64,000 bases of DNA, from assembly GCA_016748015.1 (NCBI GenBank), contig JAAOMT010000708.1, positions 1 through 64,000 of the forward strand, read 5' to 3'. A program made the position numbers and the translations under genes. The notes beneath the pieces were generated by a model. The model had not been told where the DNA came from. It saw only the letters and a program-made list of their open reading frames with translations, and made no database searches. This document shows, piece by piece, positions 1 through 11,463 of the stretch (position 1 is the stretch's first letter; every line of letters starts with the position of its first letter). The DNA comes from Geosiphon pyriformis. Taxonomy: Eukaryota; Glomeromycota; Glomeromycetes; Archaeosporales; Geosiphonaceae.

Positions 1-21
1 TTAAATTTTAAAAACACTATT

Positions 22-632
22 ATTCATAGAAATTAAAAATTATAGTAATAAGTAAAATAACCAATTAGGAATAGGCATAGTAAAAAGAGGAATTGCGAAA
101 TTTCCAAAAATTTTGTATAACATAAATTATGTATATATAGTAAGAATGTTAAAGCAAAAAAAGTAATTTCAAGAGAATTCAATAAAATTCAAATTAATTT
201 AGAACAATATTTTTTTCTTCAAAAAATAGTTTTCTATAACTTAAAATAGAATCATTTTTATATTAATAAAATTATTAATAATTATTGAATTTATGTTATT
301 ATTATTTAATTAAAGAAATATTAATTTATTTTACACTATCAACACTTTATGTTAATAGAATTTAATACTTAACTACATTAAACCAATAGTTTTTAATTAT
401 GGCTATTGACAAAATACTAATTTTTTATTTTCTTTTATTTTTTTTATTTTTTTTTGTTTTATTTTTTTGTTGTTTATTAATTAATTAAAAAAATTAAGCA
501 CTGAATATTTGATATCAAAAATAGTCTGATAAAAAACCCAAGAACAAAGATAAAAATTTAAAAATAGTTTATTACAAAAGTACAACTGCCAAAATAAACT
601 AGTCATTATGCTGAAAAAAAAATTCACAGAAA
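22..632 (+). repeat. decayed family I LTR (ghost), 3' truncated
   Basis: This AT-rich stretch aligns by eye, in order, with the 5' LTR of element D (46724-47539). Landmarks are the start with the 'attcatag' block, the TATA-like run near 130 ('tatgtatatatag'), the 'ggctattgac' block near 400, the T-rich tract at 420-475, and 'atgctgaaaaa' near 608. It breaks at about 632, where LINE ORF1 sequence begins, so the last part of the LTR is missing. Differences from D are mostly C to T or G to A, which explains the AT richness. Confidence 0.7.
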
Positions 633-2690
633 AAACTATTAATTAATCCAACAAGCCACTTGGCTGTTTTCATAAGACTGAATCTAATCTCAAAAGATTC
701 AAATTCCCAAAGTGCCATTAACTTACCAAACATCTCATCATTTACTCCAATTGAAACACTAAAATTACCAGACAAATTAACATTTTTTATGCCATACTTA
801 GTCTTTAATGCTACTACTTTTTTTTTCAACTTATTAACAGATTTGCTAAATGCACCCAAATACACCATAAGCTTATTAATCTTGCTTCTAAGCTTGCTAT
901 TAAACATAAAATTACTCTTAATAAATTGTTTAAAAGCAGTTACCAATTTACCAATAGACTTAACAATAGATTCAACCAATGTCAACAACTTGGCTAAATC
1001 AGATTCCAAAGCAGCTAACTAAAAAGACATCAAAAAATTAGCAACAGTTACAGAAAAAAACAGAAGTCACTAAAGAAAAAAACTCAGAAAGAACAAGAGG
1101 AACAGATGCCTTTATATAAGACAAAGAACTGACAAAATGTGATTTAAACATCTTGAAAGCCTTAGAAGAGAGAGATAGAATAACTTTATAGTCCACAGCC
1201 AAGTGGCCTATCTCTTAACACTAAAAACAACACTGGCAACCAGAGGTTTTCTACCAGATATAGCACTTTTTTAGCATACTAATTCTGATAACAGTAAAGT
1301 CTAAATCAGCTTAGGAGTTAAATATAACCAGAGCAAACCAGAAATGATGACCAGAATCAAAATACCAAGATATGAAACAAGTCTGACTACCAACATAAGA
1401 AATCATATTACTGATTTCAAAAACAGTGCAGCCAAAAGAAAAGTTGATCAATTTGGTCTTAAATCTATTACAAAACAGAATATTTTCTTGTTAATTTACA
1501 AGGAAAAAGATCCGAATACAATCTTTGTTCACCAAAACTAACTAGTAATTAAGAGCAGATATCCAAAGTTTTAAAGTAAACAACAACATATTGCCAAATA
1601 TCAGCAAGTCTTAACCAAATATGAAAAATTTCATCAAAGACACCAAGAGCTAACTTAATATTAGTAGCAAATATGTCCAAAGACATATCACACAATGCAA
1701 TAGCAGTAGAAAAGGAATCAGACTCAGAAGCTACCAAAGATTTGGCAATTTTAAGAGTGGCTAAATGAACAGAGCTTGTAAGCTTAATCAGAAATGCAGC
1801 TTCCAAAGACACTTGAGAAGCAAATTTCATACAGAAAAGCTTTATATTGTCTTTTGACACTAATTTTACACCCAAAAAACCATGTACAGACTGAAAAACA
1901 GTCTTAACATGAGCCAATTTAATCTTAAAAATAGCATCAAGTATCAGAGTAGAGGCCATTCACTCAGTAAATCTTTGATGACCAGTAATAGTTTTCTAAG
2001 CACTACTAACAGCAGCACCAGAAATTAAAGGAGAAAATAATTCAGTTTCTATTTGGTCAGCCCAGTTCTTAAGAACAGATAACACTACAAGAAATGATTG
2101 TTTTGCTTTTAAAACTGGCAAAAATCTGCCAGAAGACATCATATTTGGCAACACAGTCAATGATTAATTTTGGTTTATCTTGGATGATGTGCTGGATAAT
2201 GCTATAGAGATTTTACCCAAGATCTTATTGGAAACCACAAAAGAGTTTGGTGTAACAATAGTGGAGACAAGCAGCTGCTCCTATTTTTCTAAATTTTTGG
2301 TCTTTTTAATCATTTTTTTTGAAGATATGGTACTAGCAGCACCAGATATTAAAGCTAAAAAGGAAAAAACCAACTTGTTTACAAATCTATTATTAAAAAC
2401 TTTTAAGCTCTTAGTTGAAATAGAGACAACACTGGGACTAATCCAAATATGTTTCTTTGAAGGAATTTTGACTGAAGAAAAGCCAGCCAAAGATAAAAAA
2501 GTTGCTTTAATAGCTACTAAAGACAGCTTTTCATGATTATTAGGTAAAAAAAAGATTTTTAAAACATTCTGTCTAGTTGCTTTTACAACAGAGAGAGCTT
2601 TTTTGGTTGAAATTTTATTAAATATTCTAAAAAAAATATTAGATATGGCTTTTTTACTCTTTGCTTTGATCATGGTCATAAAATTAAGGA
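599..2690 (-). pseudogene. LINE ORF1 remnant (RRM-like and coiled-coil gag-like protein)
   Basis: Minus-strand pieces of a non-LTR retrotransposon ORF1, read from high to low coordinates. The first piece (2679-2281) is a lysine/serine-rich N-terminal segment. The second (1959-1549) contains a beta-alpha-beta pattern resembling an RRM fold, with an aromatic strand ending 'WQYVVVYFK'. The third (1009-599) is a helical, probably coiled-coil segment beginning 'MESDLAKLLTLVESIVK'. The pieces are separated by stops and frame changes, so no intact protein can be made. ORF1 proteins of this kind bind LINE RNA. The resemblance to LINE proteins abundant in Glomeromycotina is from recognition, not a search. 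The ORF1 copy lies downstream of the ORF2 copy on the same strand, so these are two separate insertions, not one element in its native order. Confidence 0.65.
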
Positions 2691-2924
2691 TACAAAGAGT
2701 TTATAACTATATAAATATAATTATTAGCAACAGTTTTATAATTAAAAACAAATAAACTTATAAATAATTTGTTAATACTTTTATTAAAACAGTTTTTAAT
2801 AACATTTTTTTTTATAATAAAATTAAAAATATAGACAAAAACATAATAATTTTTTTTAAATTATAATAAATATAATATATATTAAAATAATTAAAATTAT
2901 AAAGTTTTTTATAGTAATAAACAG
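2691..2924. other. AT-rich spacer, no gene seen
   Basis: Almost pure A/T with short T and A runs between the LINE ORF1 piece and the poly(A) end of the next LINE. No reading frame or repeat that I can place. It may be more decayed retroelement. Confidence 0.5.
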
Positions 2925-3015
2925 TTTTTTTTTTTTTTTTTTTATCATTTAATAAGTGAAGTCCAAACACGGCCTAGTACTATACAATATATTAATGATC
3001 TAAACTAAGTGTGAA

Positions 3016-4472
3016 TCATGCATTTGCTATACATAACCAGCCACTCAGGCCAAACAAACAAGACTTATAAAACCCAAAATTAATACTAAATGCATCAACA
3101 ATATCCAATAATCTAACCATTCCAGCTGAGAGCACTGCAAGAAGACCAGAAACTGAAACAGGCATGGAACTATCATGTGAGATCAAGCCATCTTTCTTCA
3201 TAATAGCCCAGTTTTTGGCTTATATTAGCCAAATATCATTCCTAAATGCAAGATAAAATTTGCACACAAAGAACACAATATTCTGAGCCACAACTTTAGG
3301 GTCCTTGAAAACAGAAAGAAATTCCTGATACCACTTATTAAAAACAAAGCCTTTATACACAGCTGTACCAACAACAACATCAAAAACACAAATAAACAAC
3401 AACTGTGAAACACAAGAGAAAGAGCAAGATAAATCTGAGCATGCCTTTCACACAGACACATGATTCTTTACCAGCTGAGCATGGCCAGCAATATTAAAAG
3501 AGCAAGAAAAAACATGGTCTGAGACCTCAACATTACCACAAAACAAACAAACCACACTGGAGTAGCACTTATTATAAAGCCGCTTACACACTGCCATAGG
3601 GAGGTGATGATGTAATGTCTTCATAAAATATGATCACAAGCCAGCAGTGCATGTACTGGTAAAACTAACAGCCAAGTAAGAATCAGGGTGCCACACCAAT
3701 AAAGATTTGGACCAATCAATATCAACACGTAGGCTGTCCATCATGACCTGAGAACCAAAACCAACCTCCCAGTACACACAGTTAATAGATTGGAAAATAT
3801 TATGAACAAAATACTTAGAATTATCGAAAACAGTTGTGCTATCAGCTCTAAGGAAATGTTCATTAATCATGTGAGGTAAGTGCCAATCAGAGAAGGCAGC
3901 AGTCCTAACAAGAGCATTAACATGCTCATTGCCAAAGACACCAGAGTGGCCTTTAACTTTAACCCAATTAACATCCAAATTTTTGTGACAAATAACATTA
4001 GAAATATGGCGATGCTTGACCCAACACTGATTTCTGAAATCTGGATGAGCCAATATAGACTCTGATCTGTAAGCATCCAAAGCAGCCTGGCTGTCCAAAA
4101 ACAAGTTAACAAAACAAGAAAAAAGAATACACTCAAGAGCCAAAGCAATAGTCTACAACTCTGCTATCATAGAAGAGACCAAATCAGAGACTCTTACACC
4201 TATACTCAAGGCAATATTTTCAAAAAAGGCAGCAGCACCAGCCATCATACTAGGAGTTCTCAGACTGCTCAAAGATCTATCTATGTACACAGAAAGACAA
4301 GCAGTATCAACACACAACAAATTGACTCTAACAACACCAAACTCATAAGACTGAAAAATATCAAAAAAAAATGACCATTCAAAGGTGGGAAACAAACAGA
4401 AGGAGAAATCTCACCCCCAAGAAAACAAACAAAAAGCTTGAACCAGATGGGAACAGAGCCACGAGAGTTCAA
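3016..4472 (-). pseudogene. LINE ORF2 C-terminal half: RNase H domain and tail (broken)
   Basis: The RNase H domain is recognisable at about 4400-3640. The first acidic strand lies in the segment with 'CVDTACLSVYIDRSLSS'. The helix with 'LFLDSQAALDAYRSE' carries the conserved Asp-Ser-Gln-Ala-Ala, and 'WVKVKGHSGVFGNEHVNAL' is the typical lysine-glycine-histidine-serine turn. This enzyme degrades the RNA of RNA/DNA hybrids during LINE reverse transcription. A tail follows at 3460-3016 ('VSVSGLLAVLSAGMVRLLD' and a downstream hydrophobic stretch), as in the C-termini of related LINE proteins. The domain is spread over several frames with internal stops, so it is a pseudogene. Confidence 0.75.
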
Positions 4473-4593
4473 TTGTTTCCACCACTTGAAAGTTGCTCAA
4501 CCAAAAACAGTGCCATATTTATTACATAGCTAGTCTACAAAAGCAACCCTGTAATGCTGAAGAAAAGAGACATACTTAAAATAATCATGTTCA

Positions 4594-5926
4594 TCAAAAA
4601 CAAAAGACATAAGAGTACCATCCCAAAAATGAAATGCACTGGCCAGAAAGCCATTCAAAGAAAATTACACCCAAAAAAAATGCAGACCATATTAGCCAGA
4701 AAATTGTTTGAAAAGTTGACTTTGATTCGAGCTGGAAATTGTAAAGAGTGTTGAGGATACCAGCTAAGAACCTGGAGATCATGAGATCTGTGAAAAAATA
4801 ACCAACCCAAAATACCCAATAAATTTGCAAAGAAAACAAAGAATGCCAATTTGCTCTCAGTCTGAATTTGTTTAAAAGTTTTTAAACTGTACATTGAAAG
4901 ATAATGGATTGCATCATTAGAGAAATTGAGTAAAAGACCAGATCTAGACTTCAAGCTTTTACAAACCAGAGCATCCTATTTATTACAAACACTAATAGGA
5001 ACAAAACTGAATTGAGTTCTATAACTGACAATAAGAAAAAGAACTGCTGAAACCAAATACACAAACTGTTTATTTGAGATTGCCTTTCTCAAGACAAGAT
5101 TAACAAAAAACCAAACATCCGAATGCACCTTAGCCAAGCTAGGTTTCAAAAGACTCTTGGAAAACAAAAAAATACCCAAATAATAATGAGGTTCCCCTCT
5201 TTTGGCAACAGAAATAGGTGAGCCATTGACAGTCAGATAAGAGTCTGAAACCTGGCAGTTGATAGAGATGGCCACAGTTTTGTTATTATTTATGGAAATG
5301 TCATTATAACTGAAGAATTTATTAGCAACATTGAGGATGTATTGTGTAGCAGCCTGACTATTACCAACTCAGATTGTATTATCAACAAAAGCACCAGCAG
5401 TGAAAAATGAAGTCAACCCAGTTTGAGATTCTGCTCAACCAGACTTGGAAACAAAATGAGAGTTCAATCTATAACCACACACACTCTCCTGTTTTTTGAC
5501 TTCACATAGAAGCAAATCATAGAATATGTACCAAAAGAGAGATGAAAAAACTTCCTTTTGGTCTAACTTATCATGAACACAGTACCCATCAGTTAAACTA
5601 AAGTCTGTCATTACTTTGTTAATGCAGTTATTGTGAATGCTACCAAAAAATCTAATAAAACTGTCACATATCTTGATTCTAACCAAACTTTTTCTGAAAT
5701 ATATCCAACCAACAAAGTCATAAGCTTTATGCATGTTTTGTAAAACCAGTCACAGTTCATGGTTTTTTTCCAAGGCATTTTCAACTACTAAGCCAATAGC
5801 AAAAATAGGTAACTATATCATTGTATCCTTTAAAACAGAGAAATTGTCCCTATGTAAAACCCCATAAGTACTACAAGCTAAAAAATTCTTATCTAAAAAA
5901 ATCTTGGAGAGGATTTTGCAAGCCAT
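4594..5926 (-). pseudogene. LINE reverse transcriptase fragment (broken)
   Basis: The upstream end reads 'KILSKIFLDKNF', 'ALEKNHEL' then 'MHKAYDFVGW', the RT region around the first catalytic Asp; here that Asp position reads Asn-Met ('LQNMHKAYD'). Further on come the palm segment 'FIRFFGSIHNN', the 'VFSSLFWYIFYDLLLCEV' region, and the thumb/connection with 'YLGIFLFSKSLLKPSLAKVH' and 'VYLVSAVLFLIVSYRTQF'. Three separated frames (5734-5435, 5275-4976, 4954-4594) have to be joined to follow it. Loss of Asp at the catalytic 'D-MRKAYD' position and the frameshifts show it is inactive. Its 5' end is cut by the LTR of element A. Confidence 0.75.
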
Positions 5927-6836
5927 TATTACAGATGATTCTTTGGGTGTCGAGTAAATAACCAACTCATAATTTGGTGCTCAAGGTGATTGGTGATGAT
6001 GATAATCTGAAGGTTTTCCAATTGAGTTTTTTGTATAATAGACAGAGATTTAATGGCAATAGTTTATCAGTAGTTTTCTGAAACCATAGTTTTGTTGATT
6101 GTTTGCTCAGCTTGATGGTTGATGATTTTTTTGGTACAATATCTTCTGTAAGTGTATACTAGTGCTGTTTCCTAATGTCAGTTCCTCTGTAAGTCCTCCA
6201 AGAGTAAGTATTGTTTAAACAAGTTTATTTCTTCATAAGTCCTCCAAGAGTAAGTATTTTTAAGTAAGTTTTATTCCTCCATAAGTCCTCCAAGAGTAAA
6301 TTCTTTAATCAAGTTAGTAGACAACAAAGAAAATAAAGAAAGATAAAAGAGAAAATAAGAAATAAGCCAAGGCAATTTGTAAGTTAGTATCTTATTAATA
6401 GCCATGATCAAGAGCTATTGTTCCAGTATGGTTAAGTATCAGTTACTATCAACATGAAGCATGGATAGTGAAAAGTGAATTTAATATAGTGAATAATTAT
6501 TTATTTGAGGATTGTAGTAACTAAGCTAAATATTCTTGGTGTCAATTCTGTCTTTTCTGCTTTTAATACTACTGCTATATATACATATTTGAGATTCCTC
6601 AATTCCTTAATTTCTTGCGACAGGAATCCTGGAATTTCTGGAATCCTGCAATTCCTGATGAGAGGAATCCTGGAATTCTGGAATCTTGCGATTCCTTGTC
6701 GGAGAATTCTGAAATTCTTGGAATCCTGCAATTCTTTTGAGAGGAATTTTGGAATTTCATATTTACTACGTCTATATCTGATTGGCTAATATCTACTGAC
6801 TAACAATACTATATTTTCTATATTCTATGAGTAACA
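5927..6836 (-). repeat. 3' LTR of element A
   Basis: Ends are TATTAC (5' on the plus strand, TGTTAC in the partner LTR) and GTAACA at 6831-6836, the usual TG...CA type termini in a longer inverted repeat. It aligns along its length with 25128-26052. It contains 'agtcctccaagagtaa' repeats near 6190-6300, a palindromic GGAATTCC/GGAATCC array at about 6615-6755, and a TATA-like box on the minus strand near 6575-6590 ('TATGTATATATAG'). Confidence 0.88.
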
Positions 6837-6851
6837 TTATTCTCTCCTTTT
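6837..6851 (-). other. polypurine tract of element A
   Basis: On the minus strand this reads AAAAGGAGAGAATAA and sits directly against the TGTTAC start of the 3' LTR. This is the position and composition expected for the plus-strand primer of reverse transcription. The tail of the 3' ORF overlaps its first bases. Confidence 0.85.
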
Positions 6852-7508
6852 AATATTGAGCTTTGTCAAAATCTAATTCTTTTAATTCCTCTTCTTGAAT
6901 TATTTCTTGAACTTCTTTTCGAGTATTACTTGTGTTATTTTAGTTTGTAGTTCTTCAAATTGGGCATTGGTCATTTTTTTCAATTAATTACTCGTAACTG
7001 TATCTATTGTTGTATTGAGTAAGATTTTTGGTCAATCTTGAAATCGCATATATAGCTGGTAAATGGCTTGAGCTTGTGTAGTTAGATTGTTCTTTCTCAC
7101 AAATTGTTCTAATTGTCTCAGTATTGTTGTGTCAAATAACCATTTTGTTTTGTCAGTGTACAAATTCTGGATATTTACATGTTGTCCCAAGTGGAAATAA
7201 CAATAGTTTTTCAGAAATTGTTGCATCCACTAAATCCAAGTTTCTCTGGTAAGTTTTTGGTGTAATCCAACTATTTGTTGTTCTTTTATGGCCAATTTTA
7301 TCTTGGTCATGATCTTGTCAACAACATTTTCAAGTCTTTTTTGTGCTTTGTTTTGTGGTATCTTTGCTGTATTTTTGTAATGAATGGTTTGTTAATTGAT
7401 TGTAATTTCCATTTCTTGGTGTTGGATTAATTGAAAAATTTGTTGGGCTAGTAAATGGATATTGTCTGTAATTTCCATTTTCCTGATCTCTTCTGTCATG
7501 TCAACCAT
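6850..7508 (-). pseudogene. family I 3' ORF (ORF3), element A copy, broken
   Basis: Counterpart of the 219-codon frame after integrase in elements C and D. Recognisable segments are 'FLKNYCYFHLGQHVNIQNLY' and 'LRQLEQFVRKNNLTTQAQ' (about 7226-7050), and the end 'FNRAQY' type tail at 6850. The length is not a multiple of three and there are in-frame stops, including TGA after 'MRFQD', shared with C. The protein looks mostly helical and charged, with no transmembrane segment or signal peptide, so it does not resemble an envelope. Function unknown. Confidence 0.6.
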
Positions 7509-8770
7509 GTTTTTATATATTCTTTTGTCAATCAATTGGATGTGTTGTTATCAATGATAATGATTGGTTCCAGATCTCGTGGAATCTCATCTGGTTAGAC
7601 TAGTATTCTCTGTATTCCTAATTGTGGAATATTACTGGTGGATAATGATGCTATATGGTGGTATGGTTTCAGTCGATCTCCATGTGCTGCTTTGGTCAAG
7701 ATTTTGTTATTCAATCTTAATTTGTAAGCTCCATTTCTTAGAATTTCTTCTATATAAAATGATCCATTCCATTTGGGGTCAAATTTTCCATTTCATTGTT
7801 TTTTCACTTTGGTACGATGTAGTAGTACTTTGTCTCCAATCTTGAATTCAACTAGTTTATCTGGTAGTTGGTTATCATGTCTTTCTTTTTGTTTTTCTTG
7901 TGACTTTTGTATGTTATCAGCTACTCTTTGTCATTTGTTTTCTAATGTTTCCATTAAGTCATATGTTCTTCTCAACAGTGTGTTTTTAAAATTCTCTTCT
8001 GTTATTAGTTTAGTTAGGTATGTGCTGACTTCTATTTCCACTGGTAGTGTTGCTGTTTTACTATATACTAATTCAAATGGTGTTGCTTGTGTAGTATCTT
8101 GCTTCATTGTCTGATAAGCAAATAGTACTGATAGTATTAACAAATTCCAATTGTTCTGGTTTTTTTGGCTGAGCTTAGCTATTGTTTCACACAATGTTCT
8201 GTTGAATCTTTCGACTAATCTGTTGGTTTGGGGATGGTATAGTAATAATAGTAGTTTTTTAATTCCGAATCTTTGGCTCAATTCTGTTAATGTTCTGTTC
8301 ACAAAATAAGTTCCTTGGTCTGATAATAATTCCTTTGGACATCCGTGTTGACAAATTAAATCTTGATGAACAAATTCGGCAATGGATTCTGCATTTGCTC
8401 TTTGAATTGCTTTCACCTTTGGCCATTTAGTAAGATAGTTCATGGCTACTGCTATGTACCTGTTTCCTCCACTGGTGATTGTTAATGATCTGACTAAATC
8501 AATTCCAATACAGTCAAATAGTTGTTCCACTTTGATTGGTCTTAATGATTCACTGGGTTTTGTACCTTCTCTTTGCTGACAAGCATTACAATTTTGAACA
8601 TATTGGATGATGTCTGGATATATTGATGGCCAATAGTATCTTTTTCTGGTTCTTTTCATGGTTGCTTCTTTGTAAAAGTGTCCTGCTGTTGGATTTGAGT
8701 GCATGTTGAATAATATTGTCTCTTTTTCTGGCTCTGTAATTACTCTGGTTGGTTGCTTTAGATCTCTTCT
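7509..8770 (-). pseudogene. integrase region of element A
   Basis: Read on the minus strand. The zinc-binding HHCC part has 'MHSNPTAGHF...' and 'NCNACQQREG' (8704-8570). The DDE core follows, with the first Asp in 'CIGIDLVRSLTI', the second in 'LLSDQGTYFVN' and the Glu in 'HPQTNRLVERFNRTL'; all three catalytic residues are still present. A C-terminal segment of the GPY/F kind follows (about 7930-7560) with stops. Integrase inserts the cDNA into the host genome. Of the copies here this one has the best-preserved integrase catalytic triad, although stops in the tail and elsewhere in pol make the element inactive. Confidence 0.85.
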
Positions 8771-8984
8771 ATTTTTCTGATAAAGTATATTTTAGTAAGT
8801 AATAAAATATTTTGATTGCTGTTTGATACTCTTTCATTCTATTTGAGATAAATTCTTCTTGAACTGTTGAGTGTTTATATAATGTTGCAGTTGTTGATAT
8901 TTTTGTATGTTCATCTTTTGTTATATTTTCCATTGGTATTGTTCTGGTTTTGTTATATTTTTGGGTTGAAATGTTTTTAGATTT

Positions 8985-10230
8985 GTCTCATTCATGACAA
9001 ACTGTCAGCATTTCCATTGTCTTTTCTCTTTTTATAATATATAGTATAATTATATAATGCGAGTGCTATTTTCTATCTTGACTGTTTTCCATCTCCAAAT
9101 TCTTGTTTTTGAAATGATGTTAATCTTTTGTGATCTGTATATACTTCAAACTTCTGGCTCAAGTATTCTTTCTATTTCATGATTGCCCAGTATATTGCCA
9201 AGTGTTCTTGTTCCGGTGTTTCATAGTTCTTTTTGGCTGGTGTTAAACCTCTGCTGGCATATGCTACTGGATGTTCTCTGCCATCTGGTCCTTTCTGAGA
9301 TAGTACTGCTTCCAATGCTTGGCTGGATGCATCAGTGGTAATGATGAATGGTTTGCTGTAATCTGAATAGATCAATACTGGAGCTTGAATGAGTTTTTTT
9401 TTCAGAATATCAAAAGCTTCTTGTTGACTTTTTGTCCATTCATATTTTGTATTCTTGGTTTGCAGTTGGTTGAGTGGCTGTGCTATCTTAGAAAAGTTCT
9501 TGATAAAATGTTGATAGTAGCTGGTGAATCTCAAGAATGATTTCAGTTTTGTCATATTAGTTGGCACTGGAAAGTTCTTTACTATCTCTATTTTTTCTGA
9601 ATCTGTTTTGATGCCATTTTTGCTGACTATGTGTCCCAAGAATTTTAGTTCTGTTTTGCCAAAAAAACACTTTGTTGCATTTAACTTTAGTCCTGCTCTT
9701 CTTAATCTTTCAAACACTTGTTGAAGATGATGAAGATAATTATCAAATGTTTTTGAGAATACATTGGTGTTGTCCAAGTATATAACTACTGATTTCCACA
9801 ATAAGCCAGTATAAACAATTTCCATTAGCCATTGGAAAGTGGCTGGTGCATTGGTTAAGCCAAATGGCATTACTTCAAATTCAAAATTCTTTTCTTTGGT
9901 GGTGAATGCCATCTTTTTTTTGTTGGCTGGATCCATGGCTACTTGCCAGTAATCACTGTTCAGATCTAATGTTAAAAACCATTTGTTTCCACCAAAAACA
10001 TCAAATAATTCTTGGATTCATGAAGTGAGATAGCTATCTCCACAAGTTACTCCATTGAGTTTTCTATAATCCACACAAAAGCAGATTTTCCTATTCTTTT
10101 TCCAGACAAGTACCACTGATAATAACCATGGGCTCATTGATGGCTAAATTAGCTTGTTGTCAAGCATTCAGTTTATCTCTTGACAGATAATCTCGTGGCT
10201 AGCTAGTGGTGCTCTGTATGCTCTTTGTTT
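8985..10230 (-). pseudogene. reverse transcriptase and RNase H of element A (YLDN active site)
   Basis: Ty3/Gypsy-type RT. The fingers motif is near 10075 ('FCVDYRKLNGVT'), and the '[17 protein letters not shown]' segment near 9950-9900. The '[19 protein letters not shown]' segment follows, then the active-site box at about 9770-9785 reading Tyr-Leu-Asp-Asn instead of Tyr-X-Asp-Asp. Downstream is the connection with 'LNATKCFFGKTELKFLGHIV' and RNase H with 'IITTDASSQALEAVLSQ' and 'YETPEQEHLAIYWA'. RT copies the element RNA into DNA and needs both Asp of the box, so the Asn should abolish activity. The first 250 codons of the upper frame are open; the ends are broken by stops near 10145 and 9170. 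Confidence 0.85.
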
Positions 10231-10872
10231 AATTGGCATTGTATCTCCAGTCTTAATCTGATGCTGGATGATGTCAGTTTGGCCAAACTTGTTTTCATTG
10301 GCAAAGATGTCATTGAAATTGTTGAGCAATATCTTAAGTTGTATATGTTGGAATGAATCTAAGTTTCCCATGTTTATTTGTTTTAATTGTTTTGGTTGAA
10401 GCAAATAACATTTGCTTTATCCATATATCATTTGTGATGTGATATCAACATATCCACAAAGCTGTGAAAAATTCAGAATGGTGCTTGGTGGTTGATCCTC
10501 TATTTCAGTGCTTAAGTATTCAATGGTGGTTCCGGCTGGTATTACTATAACATTTTCTGTGTTATTGTAGATGGGAATTTTGATGTGGCTGTAATCTTTG
10601 GCTGGTATATGGAGATTGATAAGTTCAATCTCTTTTGATTCACAAAGAATTGGTTCTGCTTCAAAAATCTGATTCTGTTTTTTTACCTTCCGCTTTATTC
10701 CTATCATGTACTGGCCATATGGTGGAATGGAAATTGTTTGACCCATTGAGATAATTTCCCTTTGGTCAACAATTTTTTCTTCTGCCATATTGACTGGTAC
10801 ATCTACTTTATCTGTCAATCCGAATCCCTGTATTCTTCTCGCTGTTATTTCTAATTCCTCCTTCTTTTTCAC
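10231..10872 (-). pseudogene. protease-RT linker domain of element A
   Basis: A beta-rich linker between dUTPase and RT. The segment 'IKIPIYNNTENVIVIPAGTT' followed by 'IEYL' matches the type of sequence that joins protease to RT in ordinary Gypsy elements (a hydrophobic strand, N-X-T, then GT-I-G-L). Its presence shows that the dUTPase and Cys-rich module were added between protease and this standard linker. A stop near 10420 separates it from 'MLQPKQLKQINMGNLDSFQ', the lead-in to RT. Confidence 0.65.
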
Positions 10873-11463
10873 TGATATTAACTAAGCTACTCTAACCAGA
10901 GGCAGGAATATTGTCTGTGCTATCTTTTTGTTGGGCTTTATTATATAGGCTTTTTCTGAGTTATTTTGTAGCATAGCAATGATATTTCCTATATATCCTG
11001 TATCAATTATTCCTTCTCTTATATTTATCTCTTTTTTCACTAGACTACTCCTAGATGCTAATTGAACTATTGTTGTTGCCAAAATTTCCAGTGCTATTTT
11101 CAAATCAATGCAGGTGCATGAATGTGGCTCCAATTTGATGGCATCCTTTCCTGGATATCTCAGATCAAATCCAGCATTGGTATTATGCATGCATTCTGGC
11201 CTAATACCTTCATTATTATCACTGAACCACTTAAGTTCCTGTTCCTTGGTGAGATCAGGAAGTGCAATATATTGTTCATAGTTTGGATTAGAGTTTAAAT
11301 CTGAGTTGGAATTGTTGTCATTGCTTTTGTCATATTGGACGGAACTGGAACTGGTGTTTTCATCGTTGTTGTTATTGGAGTTTGAATTGGAATTAAAAAT
11401 CAATCCTAATTCTGATGCACAGCTGCTGATTGGTTTCTTTTCCTCTGGAATCATGTAGATCAT
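10800..11463 (-). pseudogene. dUTPase domain within pol of element A
   Basis: Trimeric-type dUTPase on the minus strand. Motif 1 is 'AGFDLRYPGKDAIKLEP' (about 11185). Motif 2 is 'ASRSSLVKKEINIREG'. Motif 3 is 'GIIDTGYIGNIIAMLQN', with the catalytic Asp and the Tyr that stacks on uracil. Motif 4 is 'KKIAQTIFLPL' and the glycine-rich motif 5 is 'IQGFGLTD' (about 10830). These enzymes hydrolyse dUTP to dUMP and so keep uracil out of new DNA. An acidic Asn/Ser-rich low-complexity stretch precedes it (11430-11280). A TAG near 10880 splits the domain between motifs 4 and 5. The domain is part of the pol frame, not a captured host gene with its own start. Confidence 0.88.

Larger units (their letters stand above)
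2925..5926 (-). mobile_element. 5'-truncated LINE (Tad/I-like) with poly(A) tail
   Basis: A non-LTR retrotransposon copy on the minus strand. Its 3' end is marked by 19 T on the plus strand (2925-2943), i.e. a poly(A) tail following 'TTAAATGAT'. Reading upstream are the C-terminal tail of ORF2 (about 3016-3460), RNase H (3634-4400), RT thumb/connection (4594-5275) and RT palm/fingers (5435-5926). The 5' part (endonuclease and ORF1) is missing: at 5926 the sequence switches directly into the LTR of element A. Frame changes and stops make it non-functional. Confidence 0.75.

Noticed and set aside
5190-5435. Separate small gene antisense to the LINE
   Set aside because: Sequence is explained by the LINE RT region on the minus strand.
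10800-11463. A captured host dUTPase gene
   Set aside because: No introns or own start, in frame with the linker to RT (clear in C), and present in four elements of two families.
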